Made by a program: the position numbers and the translations under genes. The notes beneath the pieces were generated by a model, which saw nothing but the letters and a program-made list of their open reading frames with translations, ran no database searches and was not told where the DNA came from. Source: Kiritimatiellia bacterium (lineage in GTDB: Bacteria > Verrucomicrobiota > Kiritimatiellia > RFP12 > UBA3636). From it: a stretch of 37,342 nt of DNA. The DNA lies in contig JAEDLN010000003.1 of assembly GCA_016295275.1 (NCBI GenBank), forward strand, positions 1-37,342, written 5' to 3'. Below, one piece after another: positions 1 to 9,899 of the stretch (positions are counted from its first letter, which is position 1; each line of letters opens with the position of its first letter).

Positions 1-3000
1 TTGCGGCGTGTACCACTCCACTGGGAGTCGGCTCTTTTTGATTTCAGCTGGTACAACCGGCGCGCCGGTCCAACGCTCGTTTGCAATGATGTCAACGGCG
101 GGTCCGATTGCGGTAATGTTCCGCGCCAAATCATGGAAGCCTCCCATTTGGATCGGAAACGTATCCGCGAACACATTGAAACATTCACGGATGGACCCAT
201 GCTGGCGCGCCTCATTCAGGACGGCAACCGGCATTGCTCCGAACAGAATGCCGACTTCGAACGGCAACGGCATGCGGATGACCGTCTTCTGACCCGGAAG
301 CCGGAAGTGGATATACCTCCATTTTTCGTGCGCCGGAAGATTCTTCCACCATTCTTCGTCGCGGTTTCTCAGGAATGCAAGAACGCTGATCGATGTCAGG
401 AGTTGACCTGCCCGGATGAGCGTGTTGGCCAGCTTCTTCCGGCGAGACTGAACGCGTTCGAATGGGAGCGCGTGCGCAAGACCGACTGCCCGCGCGAACT
501 TGTCGAGCGACTGGACACCGGCATTGAAGAACAGGACATGCCGCATTAAGCCGCGCGCAGCTGTACCTCCTCTCCTGAAATTGACGCTAATGTCTCCGGC
601 GGCCATTGCGGCCATGATTGCGGCGGCCGTTTCATCTCCGTCCGTACGGTCGAGCCAGTAGTTCCTCGCGCCGTTGAACTCGAACATTCGAGTTCCGATT
701 TCAGGTAGTCCTAGAATCTCGGATCCTCCACGTAGCTTGGCCATTAGGTAGTCTTTCGAAAACCTGTTCAAAGCCTTCTTGGATAACGGCATATCTTCCG
801 ACGCATTCTGCTCGATAAGCGAAACCATTGCGTCGGCCGAAAGCTTCTTTGCCCCGGATAGGTCGTGCGTTGTGCGTGTGTCCATTTGCAAGCCCATGGC
901 CTTATACAGGTTCACGTCTGGGTCTCCGCGCAATACCTTGATCATTCCCTTAACCGTGGAGTAGAACGGCCACGTCCGGGAATAGTCGCCATAGACATAT
1001 GCGGAAAGCGTATCGCGGATCGGGTTGGATACGAGCGAGAACGATACGTTCCACGCCGTTGCGCCGAGCCTCGTCAGCGACAACAACCGCTCCGACGCCC
1101 TCGAGAGTACGTTAGACGGAACATGGTTGTCGAGATTACCGGTCAGAAGGTCGTACAAGTATTGGTTCCCGATTTGCCAGAATGACCTACGGCCATTGAT
1201 GACAATCGGAACAATCGCCTCCTTGCCTTTGTATTGGCTTGCAGGGACGAACACGGTAGCCGGATTTAGGCCTTCTATATCCGGCGTTGTCTCAGCACCT
1301 ACGGCACGGAACACGCCTGCCTCTTTGGCCAAATCAACGATTTGTGAGGGGGTGAGATGTACGGCTGCCTTCGGCGTAGGAACGTCAACCATCCATTCTT
1401 GCCCGAGCGAGGAGCCTTGCTCCGTCCGCATGGCCACGAGTGCACAGCACCGGGCGAGGTCTGCTCGTTGAGCCGCCTCGATGATTTTCTGCACGTCGAG
1501 AATCATTGCCGCAATCGGGTGCTCGATATCGCGGACGGATCCCTTCCGACGGTGGACAGGTCGTCCGGAGCCGGATGACATTCCGCGGGTTTTCAATTCG
1601 CCGCGGAAGTTGCGCAAAAACTTGATGTAGATTGGATTCTCATTCTCGATACGGGCGAACTCCTCTTCCGTCATTGCGCCACCCTCCACCAATAGATGGA
1701 GCACGCGCCTTGACCAGTCGGTGACCTCTTTCAAAGTCTCTTCGTATTCCGGACATTGAAGCTTTTCAACAACAGAACGCGCCTCCCTCTCCGTCAATCC
1801 GGATTCAAGACCTTTCGAGTTGTAAATCAACGCTTGCCGAGCAACGGCATAGTCGATGAACCTGTTCAGGAACTCCTTATCCTTCCCACGCACAAGGCTC
1901 AACGCTTCCTGCAACGATTTGCCGGTACGATTCACTCCGCTTAGGTCGGTCGTATATTCGAGCACGGCCTGAACCGTCTTTGCCGAGGAAGCACCTTGGT
2001 ATAGCGTGGCTTTCAAATACGGGTCGTTCTTGATGGCCATGGCAACCGCTTTCGGCGAAAGGCTCTTGTCGAAATAGTCGACGAGAACACCGGCTTTCTT
2101 CATCTGTTCGTAAAGGAAATGCTTTGAGTCGATGAGCCGATGAATGATACCGGATTTTGTCGCACCGTAACGCTCCCGCCACTCGAGGAATCTAGTACTG
2201 AACGGGAGCTCACCATTCCAGAATGCGCGCACCGTCTCCTCCGGAGTCTGTGCGTGGAAATCTGCAACGGCATTCCGTATCTTTTCGAACTTCGAGAAAA
2301 CCTCTTTGTTGGCCGGTGCCCATGCATGTAGGAACCAGTCAAACAAATCCGGGCACTGCTGGCGGAGGGATTCATCATTGCTGAGGATATAGTGTTTGAT
2401 GAACTCCGCCCAGCCTTCCGACGCATACCCGCCGGTAGGACGCCGATTGCCGTACAATCCTTTGCCGACACCCACTAGCTGTTCCCGGACGATTGTCGGA
2501 ATCTTCAAGCTGTCGTTGCTCTTCGTCGATGTTTTTGCCCCGACTTTGTAGAACTCGTCGACAGCATGCCCCAACTCGTGCATGAGAACCGCTGTATACG
2601 CACGGTTCTTGAGGCGTATCATGCCCTTTCCGATTTCCCACCATCCGGCGGCGCCGCGCATGCTGTGCGTAGCAGGGCCTTGGATGGCCACCTCCGGGAA
2701 CAGTTTATGCACAAGCTGAATGATCGACTCGCGGGTGATGGAGGTGCCATGCGCCTCCGCGCCTTTCGACTCGACTCTGAGCATGTTTGGAAGGCCGTCC
2801 TCACCTGTTTCGACATTCGCCTCGACTTTCGGCGTAGACTGGATTGGAATCGGTGAACCATTTTTGTCATTTCCATCCGGATTGGACAGCCTCGGAAGCG
2901 GGTATCCGTTTCCGTCCAACACCGGCTCGCCGTGTTCGTCGAGTTCAATGTCGGCAGAGTCCGGGTCTTCCATCCAATTCCCATGTTCGCGGATGAACTT

Positions 3001-6000
3001 TTCACTTGTCGCAATCTTGAATTGCCGATCGGAGAGGTCGGACATTGGATTGCGCCCGGCGACAAGGTCGGCCACAGGCATGAGAGAGAATGCCCGGATA
3101 TCAATTTCAGTGTTTTCGTTTTTAGACCACGGCATGAATTGGTTCTTAACGCCAGTCCAGAATTTGCGCAGGTATTCAACCTCCTTTTTGCCGGGATTCT
3201 TACCGGATTTCATCATTTCCTCGATGAGCGCTGAGCCATTCTTGCCGGAGAGTCTGGCCAGCACTTCGGAGGCGATATCATCATCCGTCCGCAGGCCGGT
3301 GTCTTGTTTCACCTGATTCCAAAGCACAGATTTCTTGAAGATATGCTTTCCCTGCTCCCAGAGAACCGGCTCGTTCTTCCGTACGGATTCAGCCCAAAGC
3401 CGTGTGTATTCGCTAATCATCGCATCCGGATCAAGGCCGTCCTCGTTCAGGTAGATTTCTCCATCCTCATGGACGCCGCCGTATACAATGCCATCAGCTG
3501 TCGTCAAGTATTTTTGGCCATCTTCTGCAAGCATCAGCTTTGATGTTCTCGCGGCCGAACGAAAGTCTGAATACTCGTCTCTGTAGGCAACATCAAGGAC
3601 ACGAAGACCTGTATTCATCGCGACTGTAGATACGGCTCGCATTTCTGCGTCAATGTCATACCCGTAAAGCCCGCATGCGTCGATCATGAGATAGCACGCG
3701 CCAAACTTTCCTACATCCTTGAAAACTGAGGACTTTAGCGTATCAGAATGAATATATCCACCTTTCGTAATCTCCGAGACTGGGATTCTCCGAATCGCAT
3801 TTATCTTTAGGTGGTGATTTAAATAGATGACATGAATATATTCTCCATCTCTTCCATTCCTCAAATTATCCTTGATGAATGCCTCATATTTTGCAAGGGA
3901 ACCGAGTCTTGTTGTTCCGTCAGAAGCCTCCCAACTCTCCTTATGTGGAGTAGTGAAATTGATTATTTTCCCATTTTGGAATGAATAAAAGCTTTTCCCA
4001 TTTGTAATGATATGGTCGAGCATTTCCAACCCAAATGCCTCTTTTGCATAGGTCCTGAACCTTGACGTAACCCCTTGGTCCTGATTGCTAGGATCGGGAT
4101 CTCCGGAAGGATGATTGTGAGAGATGATATACGAAACAGCGCCTTCCGGGATGTCTCCAATCGTACTCACAATAGGAGCTGGAGCTGACGCGATATCTCC
4201 GACAGACGTTACGCGTATATCAAGAACCCTATTATCTTTGTCGAGGAATGCGACCTTGAACGATTCAACGAACGGAGACCGAAGCGTCATGAAAAGAGCC
4301 GCCATATCTTCTGCGCTCGCAACACGCTTCCCTTTCAGGTGCTCGATTCCGGTGTTCCTAGCCTTAAAATAGTCGTAAAGGATCCTCGAAACGGTGTTCC
4401 CGTCCGCAGATGCCTTGAAGGCTTCTTGTAGAAGCTTGGCTTGTTCCGGATTTCCATCGCGTAATGCATCAAAAAAGGCGGAGAATGTCTTGTCGCGGAG
4501 GGCTTTGTCGAAAGTAGCGACGTCCGCCTTCATTTTATCCTTTCGCACCGTCGAAAGCCCGTTTTTCTTTGCGAACGCATCCAGTCCTTTCGCTGTCTTG
4601 AGCGCGTCAAAGAAGTCCGTTTGATAGGGCGTGTTGGCCAACATTCCATCACGGACGGAAGAAGAGTTGACACCATTATTCGGGTTTTGTATATTTTTCT
4701 CGTAGCTCGTTGATGTATCGCCTGCGTTGTCTTCGAGTGAAAGGCCTTCATCAGCAGGATTTGAGAAGGACTTTTTAGCCACCTTGTCGCTTATGGCGAC
4801 AAGGTGGTTGCCATTTATAAACTGCTTTGTTATTACCCTTCTGTGAGTCGTCGCAAGGCCTAACGTATTTCCATCTCCATTTAGGACAAACACGGCAATG
4901 TCGCTGTTTTTGCCGTCTGTATCAAATTTCTTTATAAGCGTGTATTTGTGCGTATTGTTGAAAGGCTTTCGAATGATTGCATCCGGGGACTTTAACGCTT
5001 CCAATGCAAACGGTAACGTAGCGGCTCGTGCTGGAACATATCCGGCTATATCAGAAGAGGTAATAGTTCCTTCTTCGATCATTTGACGAGCTTCCTCTGG
5101 ACTCTTGGCCTTTGAAATCCATCCCTTTCTAAGTGATTTGTCTTTTGGAGTTTCACATACGAAACGGAAGAAATGTCCTTCGTTGACAGTGAATGTCCTG
5201 CCTCCGAGATTGAATGTTTTCCCAACTAGGTTATCCTTAAACCATTTATACGCTGATTGCGGGTCTGAATTCCGCAAGCGATGTGGGGGAGTTGCGCCTT
5301 TATACTGATTCAAAATCGAGACAAATTTCTCTGCATTTTCAGGGTTTGATAAATCCGTCTGCGGAACAATATTCAAATCGTTTACGGTAGTTTCGCCGTA
5401 TGACGCCTCCGACATTTCCCGAACTTCCGTTCCGGTAAGGACATGAATGTCCATACCAGCGCGCTTGGCCATGGAGGCGATCTTCTTGGCCAACTTGTGC
5501 TTCTGTTCCTGCTGTTCGGTTCTTTGAGGAGCCTTGTCTTTCTTCGGCTTAGACCTTGGCATGGGTGACGCGTTCACGTCTTGCCGCTGCGCGTTCACGT
5601 CTTGCCGCTGCGTCACCGGCTCCTCCATTGCTTCGTCTGCGGCCTTTTGCAAAAGTTCGTCCGTCGACACCGGCGGAATGCCGAACATGTCCGGCTCATA
5701 CGCTGCCGTTTCAGCCCGGCGTACGTATCCACCTAAGAATCGAGAGATGGAAATGTTCTTGCGGGCCATCTCGGCAAAGTTCCGGACAAGAGAATCCACG
5801 CGGGACGTGTCTTCCGTTCCGGGAATCATCGTTTGCCGGGAGAGTTCGTCAACAATTTGTTGGTTCGTCTTACCCGAAGAGCGCAGAGACGCATACTTGG
5901 ACAATGCCTTTCCGACGTCCGCCCGGATATCACGCCCTGCCTTGCCGGCTGGCAGCCGGGAAAGACGGTAGAGCGCGGGAGCAGAACGAACAACGGCGTT

Positions 6001-7905
6001 GTAGGCACGCATCATGCCCGCCCCGCTTCCGGAGGTCTTGCGCTCGATGATGGAGCGGGTATGTCTACGCGCCTCCTGCGTCGGCTCGGTCTCAAATAGC
6101 GACGCAATGAACGCATTTTCCATGCGCTCATAGACCCTAGGCGTCAGGTTTCCGTTCGAGTCCAACAGCCCCTCGGAGGAGGCGTTGATGGAAATCGCGA
6201 ATTTGGTAGCGGCTTCCTTGAAGGCTCCATCTCTCAATTGGGTATCGTCCGACGCCTCGACAGCTGCAATAGCGTCGGCCAACTCATTGTCGGCACCCAT
6301 GACTTTCGCGTCTGCTTCCGCCTGCTCATATGCACTGCGTTGGAGAATCGTATTCCGGTTCGAGCTCTCTGCAAACTTGACCGCTTCTCCTTCCGGCATG
6401 TCGACCTTTTCGACATACACCCAATAATCGCCGTTCTTCAGCTCCGGCAATTCGATCCCCATGTCGGCCGCCTTCCTCCGGACCGCCTCGTCGTACGCGC
6501 CGCCTAGTTTCTTTTCATGAGCACGGCGAATCATCATGGTTCGCCCGTTTCCGGACAAAACAATCCCGTTTGGCAGAATCTTTGGTGCGCCGGTCTCAGA
6601 CCCGCGTGAATCTTGAATGAGCGTATCAGGATCGAGATTGTTCGCCGCGTTCTCGATCTGGGCCTTCGATGATGCGTTTTGCGCTCGGTCTCGAGGCTGG
6701 AATTGTTGAGGATAATCCTTGCTATCCGACGCGATAAGAGATGTCGCCGGCACGAACGATGGCGTTACATCCGCCTCCATCGATCCATCCGGTGTGCGGA
6801 TCTTGCGCTTGCGGGAAGGGACGTCAAGATGGACGAAGTTTTGATCTACTTGTCCTGTTTCAGTGCTTCGGCTTTGAGAGCGGCCTCCTGATCCATCTTC
6901 CTCGCTGTCTCCGGGTACTTCTCCCGAAAGTCTGCCACGATTCTCTTTCCGGCCCGTTCCATCATCTGGTCGATTTCCCGTTCGAGTTCCGCTCTGCGTT
7001 GCTCTGTCATGTTTTTCAATCTCCGATAAAATTTCTTCTTTCGTCCAGTCCTTCTTGGCGCGTAATTCGTCAAGCGAAATTTGCCTAGGCTTTTCCTCGA
7101 AAGCGTTTTCATACACCTTGACGACAATCCTATCACCGAATTCTTCTGCCAACAACAGAGCGTTCTTTCGAGACTCGACATGAGTGCTGGCGAATGTTTC
7201 CGGAGATACGACATGCCCTCCTTCATTTACGCGCTTCTGAATGACATTCACCCATGCGTCTACGGGCTCGCGGTAAGTGAACAGGATAATCGGGTCTTGC
7301 CCGTTGTCACGGTCGTCAATTTGCGATGCAAAGGAACGAGAAAGCGGTCCATTGTATTTGGCTAATTGCGGAATAAGTTCAGGTCTGCTCGCCAATATGG
7401 CCGACATGCGTTTCTTTCGAATCTCTCGGTTCGCCTTTACGATTTCCTCGATTTCAGACTTCCGGAGCTCTTCGTCCACCTGCTTCGTGAGTTCGGCTTG
7501 TTTCTCGGCCTTCCTTGCTTTGATCGACGATGGGATCCCGATCACGTCTGAGTTTTGGCGCCCGAATAAGCTATTCGAAGATGGCAAACGCGTTAGCGAG
7601 GCAGAGGCAGAGGAATACGCCATCCGAATGTCTTCCAAAGAGGAGCCTCGAGAGTAGATCATTTCAGAGAATGATCTAAAATCTGCACATACATCCTTCA
7701 GTTCACGTGGGATGTCGTCTTCGTTCGGCCATTTTGCTTCTATTGTCCGGATGACTTCGTATGCCTCGTGTCCGCCGCAGTTGAATTTCACATCATCGCA
7801 GAATTTTGACGCGACAATGATCTCTCCGACGCCTCCGTTCGGGAACCGGATCGACACTTTGATATCGCGATAGCTCGGTTCCGGTGATTCTCGCACACTT
7901 CTCAT
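1..7905 (-). CDS. Giant polyvalent mobile-element protein (partial, C-terminus beyond window)
   Basis: This minus frame stays open from 7956 to base 1, giving at least 2,635 residues from the ATG at 7905. Regions in order (residues from that start): RelA/SpoT-like fragment (about 12-55, YRDIKVSIRFPNGG); charged linker; DdrB-like ParB domain (about 370-650, DYPQQFQPRDR, SGNGRT); possible barnase/EndoU/RelE-like segment (about 960-1030, weak); RadC-type JAB with HNHPSGDPDPS at 1263; a second JAB-like segment without the motif (about 1356-1455); a degenerate zincin with SEYTR at 1498; an intact gluzincin with HELGH at 1776 and EGWAEF at 1830; and an LPD38-like tail (about 2100 onward, FFNAGVQSLDKFARAVG at 2459). 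Such proteins belong to phages and conjugative elements and are thought to enter the recipient with the DNA and process host or own proteins. The start is uncertain: the first domain looks cut, and the preceding frame has a stop at 7957. Family assignments are by recognition of motifs, not search. Confidence 0.85.
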   Translation of the reverse strand, partial: MRSVRESPEPSYRDIKVSIRFPNGGVGEIIVASKFCDDVKFNCGGHEAYEVIRTIEAKWPNEDDIPRELKDVCADFRSFSEMIYSRGSSLEDIRMAYSSASASLTRLPSSNSLFGRQNSDVIGIPSSIKARKAEKQAELTKQVDEELRKSEIEEIVKANREIRKKRMSAILASRPELIPQLAKYNGPLSRSFASQIDDRDNGQDPIILFTYREPVDAWVNVIQKRVNEGGHVVSPETFASTHVESRKNALLLAEEFGDRIVVKVYENAFEEKPRQISLDELRAKKDWTKEEILSEIEKHDRATQSGTRTGNRPDDGTGRKENRGRLSGEVPGDSEEDGSGGRSQSRSTETGQVDQNFVHLDVPSRKRKIRTPDGSMEADVTPSFVPATSLIASDSKDYPQQFQPRDRAQNASSKAQIENAANNLDPDTLIQDSRGSETGAPKILPNGIVLSGNGRTMMIRRAHEKKLGGAYDEAVRRKAADMGIELPELKNGDYWVYVEKVDMPEGEAVKFAESSNRNTILQRSAYEQAEADAKVMGADNELADAIAAVEASDDTQLRDGAFKEAATKFAISINASSEGLLDSNGNLTPRVYERMENAFIASLFETEPTQEARRHTRSIIERKTSGSGAGMMRAYNAVVRSAPALYRLSRLPAGKAGRDIRADVGKALSKYASLRSSGKTNQQIVDELSRQTMIPGTEDTSRVDSLVRNFAEMARKNISISRFLGGYVRRAETAAYEPDMFGIPPVSTDELLQKAADEAMEEPVTQRQDVNAQRQDVNASPMPRSKPKKDKAPQRTEQQEQKHKLAKKIASMAKRAGMDIHVLTGTEVREMSEASYGETTVNDLNIVPQTDLSNPENAEKFVSILNQYKGATPPHRLRNSDPQSAYKWFKDNLVGKTFNLGGRTFTVNEGHFFRFVCETPKDKSLRKGWISKAKSPEEARQMIEEGTITSSDIAGYVPARAATLPFALEALKSPDAIIRKPFNNTHKYTLIKKFDTDGKNSDIAVFVLNGDGNTLGLATTHRRVITKQFINGNHLVAISDKVAKKSFSNPADEGLSLEDNAGDTSTSYEKNIQNPNNGVNSSSVRDGMLANTPYQTDFFDALKTAKGLDAFAKKNGLSTVRKDKMKADVATFDKALRDKTFSAFFDALRDGNPEQAKLLQEAFKASADGNTVSRILYDYFKARNTGIEHLKGKRVASAEDMAALFMTLRSPFVESFKVAFLDKDNRVLDIRVTSVGDIASAPAPIVSTIGDIPEGAVSYIISHNHPSGDPDPSNQDQGVTSRFRTYAKEAFGLEMLDHIITNGKSFYSFQNGKIINFTTPHKESWEASDGTTRLGSLAKYEAFIKDNLRNGRDGEYIHVIYLNHHLKINAIRRIPVSEITKGGYIHSDTLKSSVFKDVGKFGACYLMIDACGLYGYDIDAEMRAVSTVAMNTGLRVLDVAYRDEYSDFRSAARTSKLMLAEDGQKYLTTADGIVYGGVHEDGEIYLNEDGLDPDAMISEYTRLWAESVRKNEPVLWEQGKHIFKKSVLWNQVKQDTGLRTDDDIASEVLARLSGKNGSALIEEMMKSGKNPGKKEVEYLRKFWTGVKNQFMPWSKNENTEIDIRAFSLMPVADLVAGRNPMSDLSDRQFKIATSEKFIREHGNWMEDPDSADIELDEHGEPVLDGNGYPLPRLSNPDGNDKNGSPIPIQSTPKVEANVETGEDGLPNMLRVESKGAEAHGTSITRESIIQLVHKLFPEVAIQGPATHSMRGAAGWWEIGKGMIRLKNRAYTAVLMHELGHAVDEFYKVGAKTSTKSNDSLKIPTIVREQLVGVGKGLYGNRRPTGGYASEGWAEFIKHYILSNDESLRQQCPDLFDWFLHAWAPANKEVFSKFEKIRNAVADFHAQTPEETVRAFWNGELPFSTRFLEWRERYGATKSGIIHRLIDSKHFLYEQMKKAGVLVDYFDKSLSPKAVAMAIKNDPYLKATLYQGASSAKTVQAVLEYTTDLSGVNRTGKSLQEALSLVRGKDKEFLNRFIDYAVARQALIYNSKGLESGLTEREARSVVEKLQCPEYEETLKEVTDWSRRVLHLLVEGGAMTEEEFARIENENPIYIKFLRNFRGELKTRGMSSGSGRPVHRRKGSVRDIEHPIAAMILDVQKIIEAAQRADLARCCALVAMRTEQGSSLGQEWMVDVPTPKAAVHLTPSQIVDLAKEAGVFRAVGAETTPDIEGLNPATVFVPASQYKGKEAIVPIVINGRRSFWQIGNQYLYDLLTGNLDNHVPSNVLSRASERLLSLTRLGATAWNVSFSLVSNPIRDTLSAYVYGDYSRTWPFYSTVKGMIKVLRGDPDVNLYKAMGLQMDTRTTHDLSGAKKLSADAMVSLIEQNASEDMPLSKKALNRFSKDYLMAKLRGGSEILGLPEIGTRMFEFNGARNYWLDRTDGDETAAAIMAAMAAGDISVNFRRGGTAARGLMRHVLFFNAGVQSLDKFARAVGLAHALPFERVQSRRKKLANTLIRAGQLLTSISVLAFLRNRDEEWWKNLPAHEKWRYIHFRLPGQKTVIRMPLPFEVGILFGAMPVAVLNEARQHGSIRECFNVFADTFPIQMGGFHDLARNITAIGPAVDIIANERWTGAPVVPAEIKKSRLPVEWYTPQ
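5569..5610. repeat. Perfect 21-bp tandem duplication inside the giant gene
   Basis: Two identical 21-bp units abut at 5569-5589 and 5590-5610, giving the heptapeptide QRQDVNA twice in the giant protein (about residues 766-779). They lie in a Lys/Gln-rich linker after the DdrB-like domain. The repeat keeps the frame, so it only lengthens a linker. Slippage or a recent duplication would explain it. Confidence 0.95.
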
Positions 7906-8432
7906 CACATCGTCCGGCGTTCTGCTTTTCCGTCTGCTCGACGTCTGGTTGATTTGTCATCCGGAAACGGTTTTGATAAACTTCCGTCTGTTCGAACATG
8001 GAGGTTCCCGATGTTTGTATCGAGATAAGGCAAATGTGGCATTCGAGACGAGTAGAGACGGGTTCGCCACATGCAATCCTTCCGACGGCGATTTCAATGT
8101 ACGAATGTTGTCGAAAGAAATGAGATTTCATCCTCTACATCCTTAGGGGGCGTTATCGAATCGATTGCGCTTGTTTTTGTCCGTTTCCCCTGTCTCCGCC
8201 TGAAGAGCCTATCTCCCCGTAAGCAAAATACGCCAGAAACGCGCTTTATGTCTTTATTGAACTGCAGGTTGCAGATTCGCCCTCTGTCTGGGTGCCGTCA
8301 ATGAAGCGCCTTCTTTACGGGAAGCAAACGCTTGAAATCGCGCCTCCGGCCGATTCCGTCCCATCCCCATGCGCGACATCGAGTCTCCTCCTCCCCCGCT
8401 TTTCGGAAACGTTTCCTGTTTACTTCGCTTGA
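7906..8432. other. Junction between mobile element and host backbone, no clear gene
   Basis: This 527-bp gap separates the start of the minus-strand giant gene from tilS on the plus strand. On the minus strand a short reading frame (M at 8002 or 7963: MFEQTEVYQNRF, then MTNQPDVEQTEKQ) looks protein-like, but it lies one frame off the giant gene and becomes nonsense-like where the giant frame begins. It may be the true N-terminus separated by a one-base indel, or a small upstream gene. No tRNA, integrase, clear attachment repeat or strong promoter was seen, so the exact element border is undefined. Confidence 0.5.
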
Positions 8433-9899
8433 ATGCCCGATTTCCAACATTTACCGGTTGAAAAAAACCTGCTTCCGTCATTGGAATTATCGCATGCCGA
8501 GCCGTATGGGTGCCCCGGGCTTGGTGAATTTCTGCGTCGAAAGAAACTGCTGATCGCCGTCTCCGGCGGGGCCGATTCCATCGCCCTGCTTGAGACGCTC
8601 GTTCGAATCCGACAGTCCCCTGATGGTCTTGTCGTCGCCCATGTGGAGCACGGAATCCGGGGCGATGCCAGCCTGCAAGACGCCGCCTTCGTACGGTTGC
8701 GCGCTGAAGCGCTCCGTATTCCGTATGAACAGGTATCCGTCGATGTGCCAAAGGCGAGAGGCGAAACCGGTGAATCCCTCGAAATGGCCGCCCGTCGCCT
8801 TCGCTACAACGCTCTCCGCGAACTCGCCCTCAAACACCGGTGCGAGGGAATCGCCCTCGGTCATCATTTGAACGATCAGGCAGAACTGTTCTTCCTTCGC
8901 GCCGGTCGCGGAACCTCGCTTCGCGGCCTCGCCGGAATGAACTTTCTGACGCCTTTCGAGACACCGGATTCAGGTATCACGCTCGTGCGACCTTTTCTCC
9001 GTATTTCGCATGCAGAGCTTTGCCGATTTTTGCGTACAAACGGCCTCGAATGGCGGGAGGATGCAACAAACCGCGATGAAGACGCCTTGCGAAACCGGGT
9101 TCGGCTTCGCCTTCTTCCCGTTTTCGAAGAAATCTTCGGTGCATCTGCTCTTGCGACACTGGCACGAACGCAATCTCTCCTTTCCGAAGATGCGGCCTTT
9201 CTGGACTCCTGTTCGGATCGCATCTCCTGCAACACGAACGCCAATCCGCTCGATTGTGCGCCATTCAAAAACCAACCGCCGCCGCTCTTTCGCAGAATCC
9301 TTCTACGCTGGCTGCAAACGCAGAATCTCCCGCCCCATCTCCAAACCTTCCGTCTCCTCGATTCTCTCTGCCGATTCTTGCAGACGGGAAAGGCAGGTCT
9401 CCTTCAAGCCGGAGAAGACTACGCCATCCAGACGATCCACCACGTTGCATGGTTCTTCGCGCCGGACTTTGCCCCCGCGCTCCCCGCCACCGAATCCTTT
9501 CGTCTCTCCGAAGGTTTTCCAACCCCTCTGCTGCGCGTAACGCCTGCCCAATCCGTCCTTTTTTCCGTCCGAGAGTTCCCGCTTCACCGCCCCCTCGCCT
9601 GTACCCTTTCCGCATCCGCATTGGCAAACCGGATACTTTGCCTGCGCCCCGCATGCCGCGATGATCGTCTCCAACCCGTCGGCATGGCCAACCATCTCCG
9701 CGTTTGGGACCTTCTTGCCGACTTCGGAATCCCCGCCGCCCTCCGCCCTACGGTCACCGTCCTGGCGTTTGCCGATTCCGAAACGGAAAGCCGCGAAATC
9801 GTCTGGCTTCCCGGTTTTTCCGTCTCTGCACTCGTAGCCGCAAAACAGCCCGGCGACACCATCTGGCGCCTTGAACTTCTTCCGCCCTCCCTGCCATGA
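8433..9899 (+). CDS. tilS: tRNA(Ile)-lysidine synthetase TilS
   Basis: TilS attaches lysine to C34 of the CAU-anticodon isoleucine tRNA using ATP, switching the codon read from AUG to AUA. The 488-residue product has the N-type PP-loop SGGADS at residues 44-49, then HVEHGIRGD, GHHLNDQAE with RGTSLRGLAGM, and RNRVRLRLLP, all typical of the family. The C-terminal part fits the tRNA-binding domains by length only. About 40 residues precede the PP-loop, somewhat long, so a later start is possible. The stop overlaps the nadD start (ATGA), indicating translational coupling. It is the first host gene after the mobile element. Confidence 0.95.
   Translation: MPDFQHLPVEKNLLPSLELSHAEPYGCPGLGEFLRRKKLLIAVSGGADSIALLETLVRIRQSPDGLVVAHVEHGIRGDASLQDAAFVRLRAEALRIPYEQVSVDVPKARGETGESLEMAARRLRYNALRELALKHRCEGIALGHHLNDQAELFFLRAGRGTSLRGLAGMNFLTPFETPDSGITLVRPFLRISHAELCRFLRTNGLEWREDATNRDEDALRNRVRLRLLPVFEEIFGASALATLARTQSLLSEDAAFLDSCSDRISCNTNANPLDCAPFKNQPPPLFRRILLRWLQTQNLPPHLQTFRLLDSLCRFLQTGKAGLLQAGEDYAIQTIHHVAWFFAPDFAPALPATESFRLSEGFPTPLLRVTPAQSVLFSVREFPLHRPLACTLSASALANRILCLRPACRDDRLQPVGMANHLRVWDLLADFGIPAALRPTVTVLAFADSETESREIVWLPGFSVSALVAAKQPGDTIWRLELLPPSLP

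Noticed and set aside
1..7657. Many short plus- and minus-strand frames in the first 7.6 kb
   Set aside because: They are shadows of the single giant minus-strand frame, which alone shows domain motifs.
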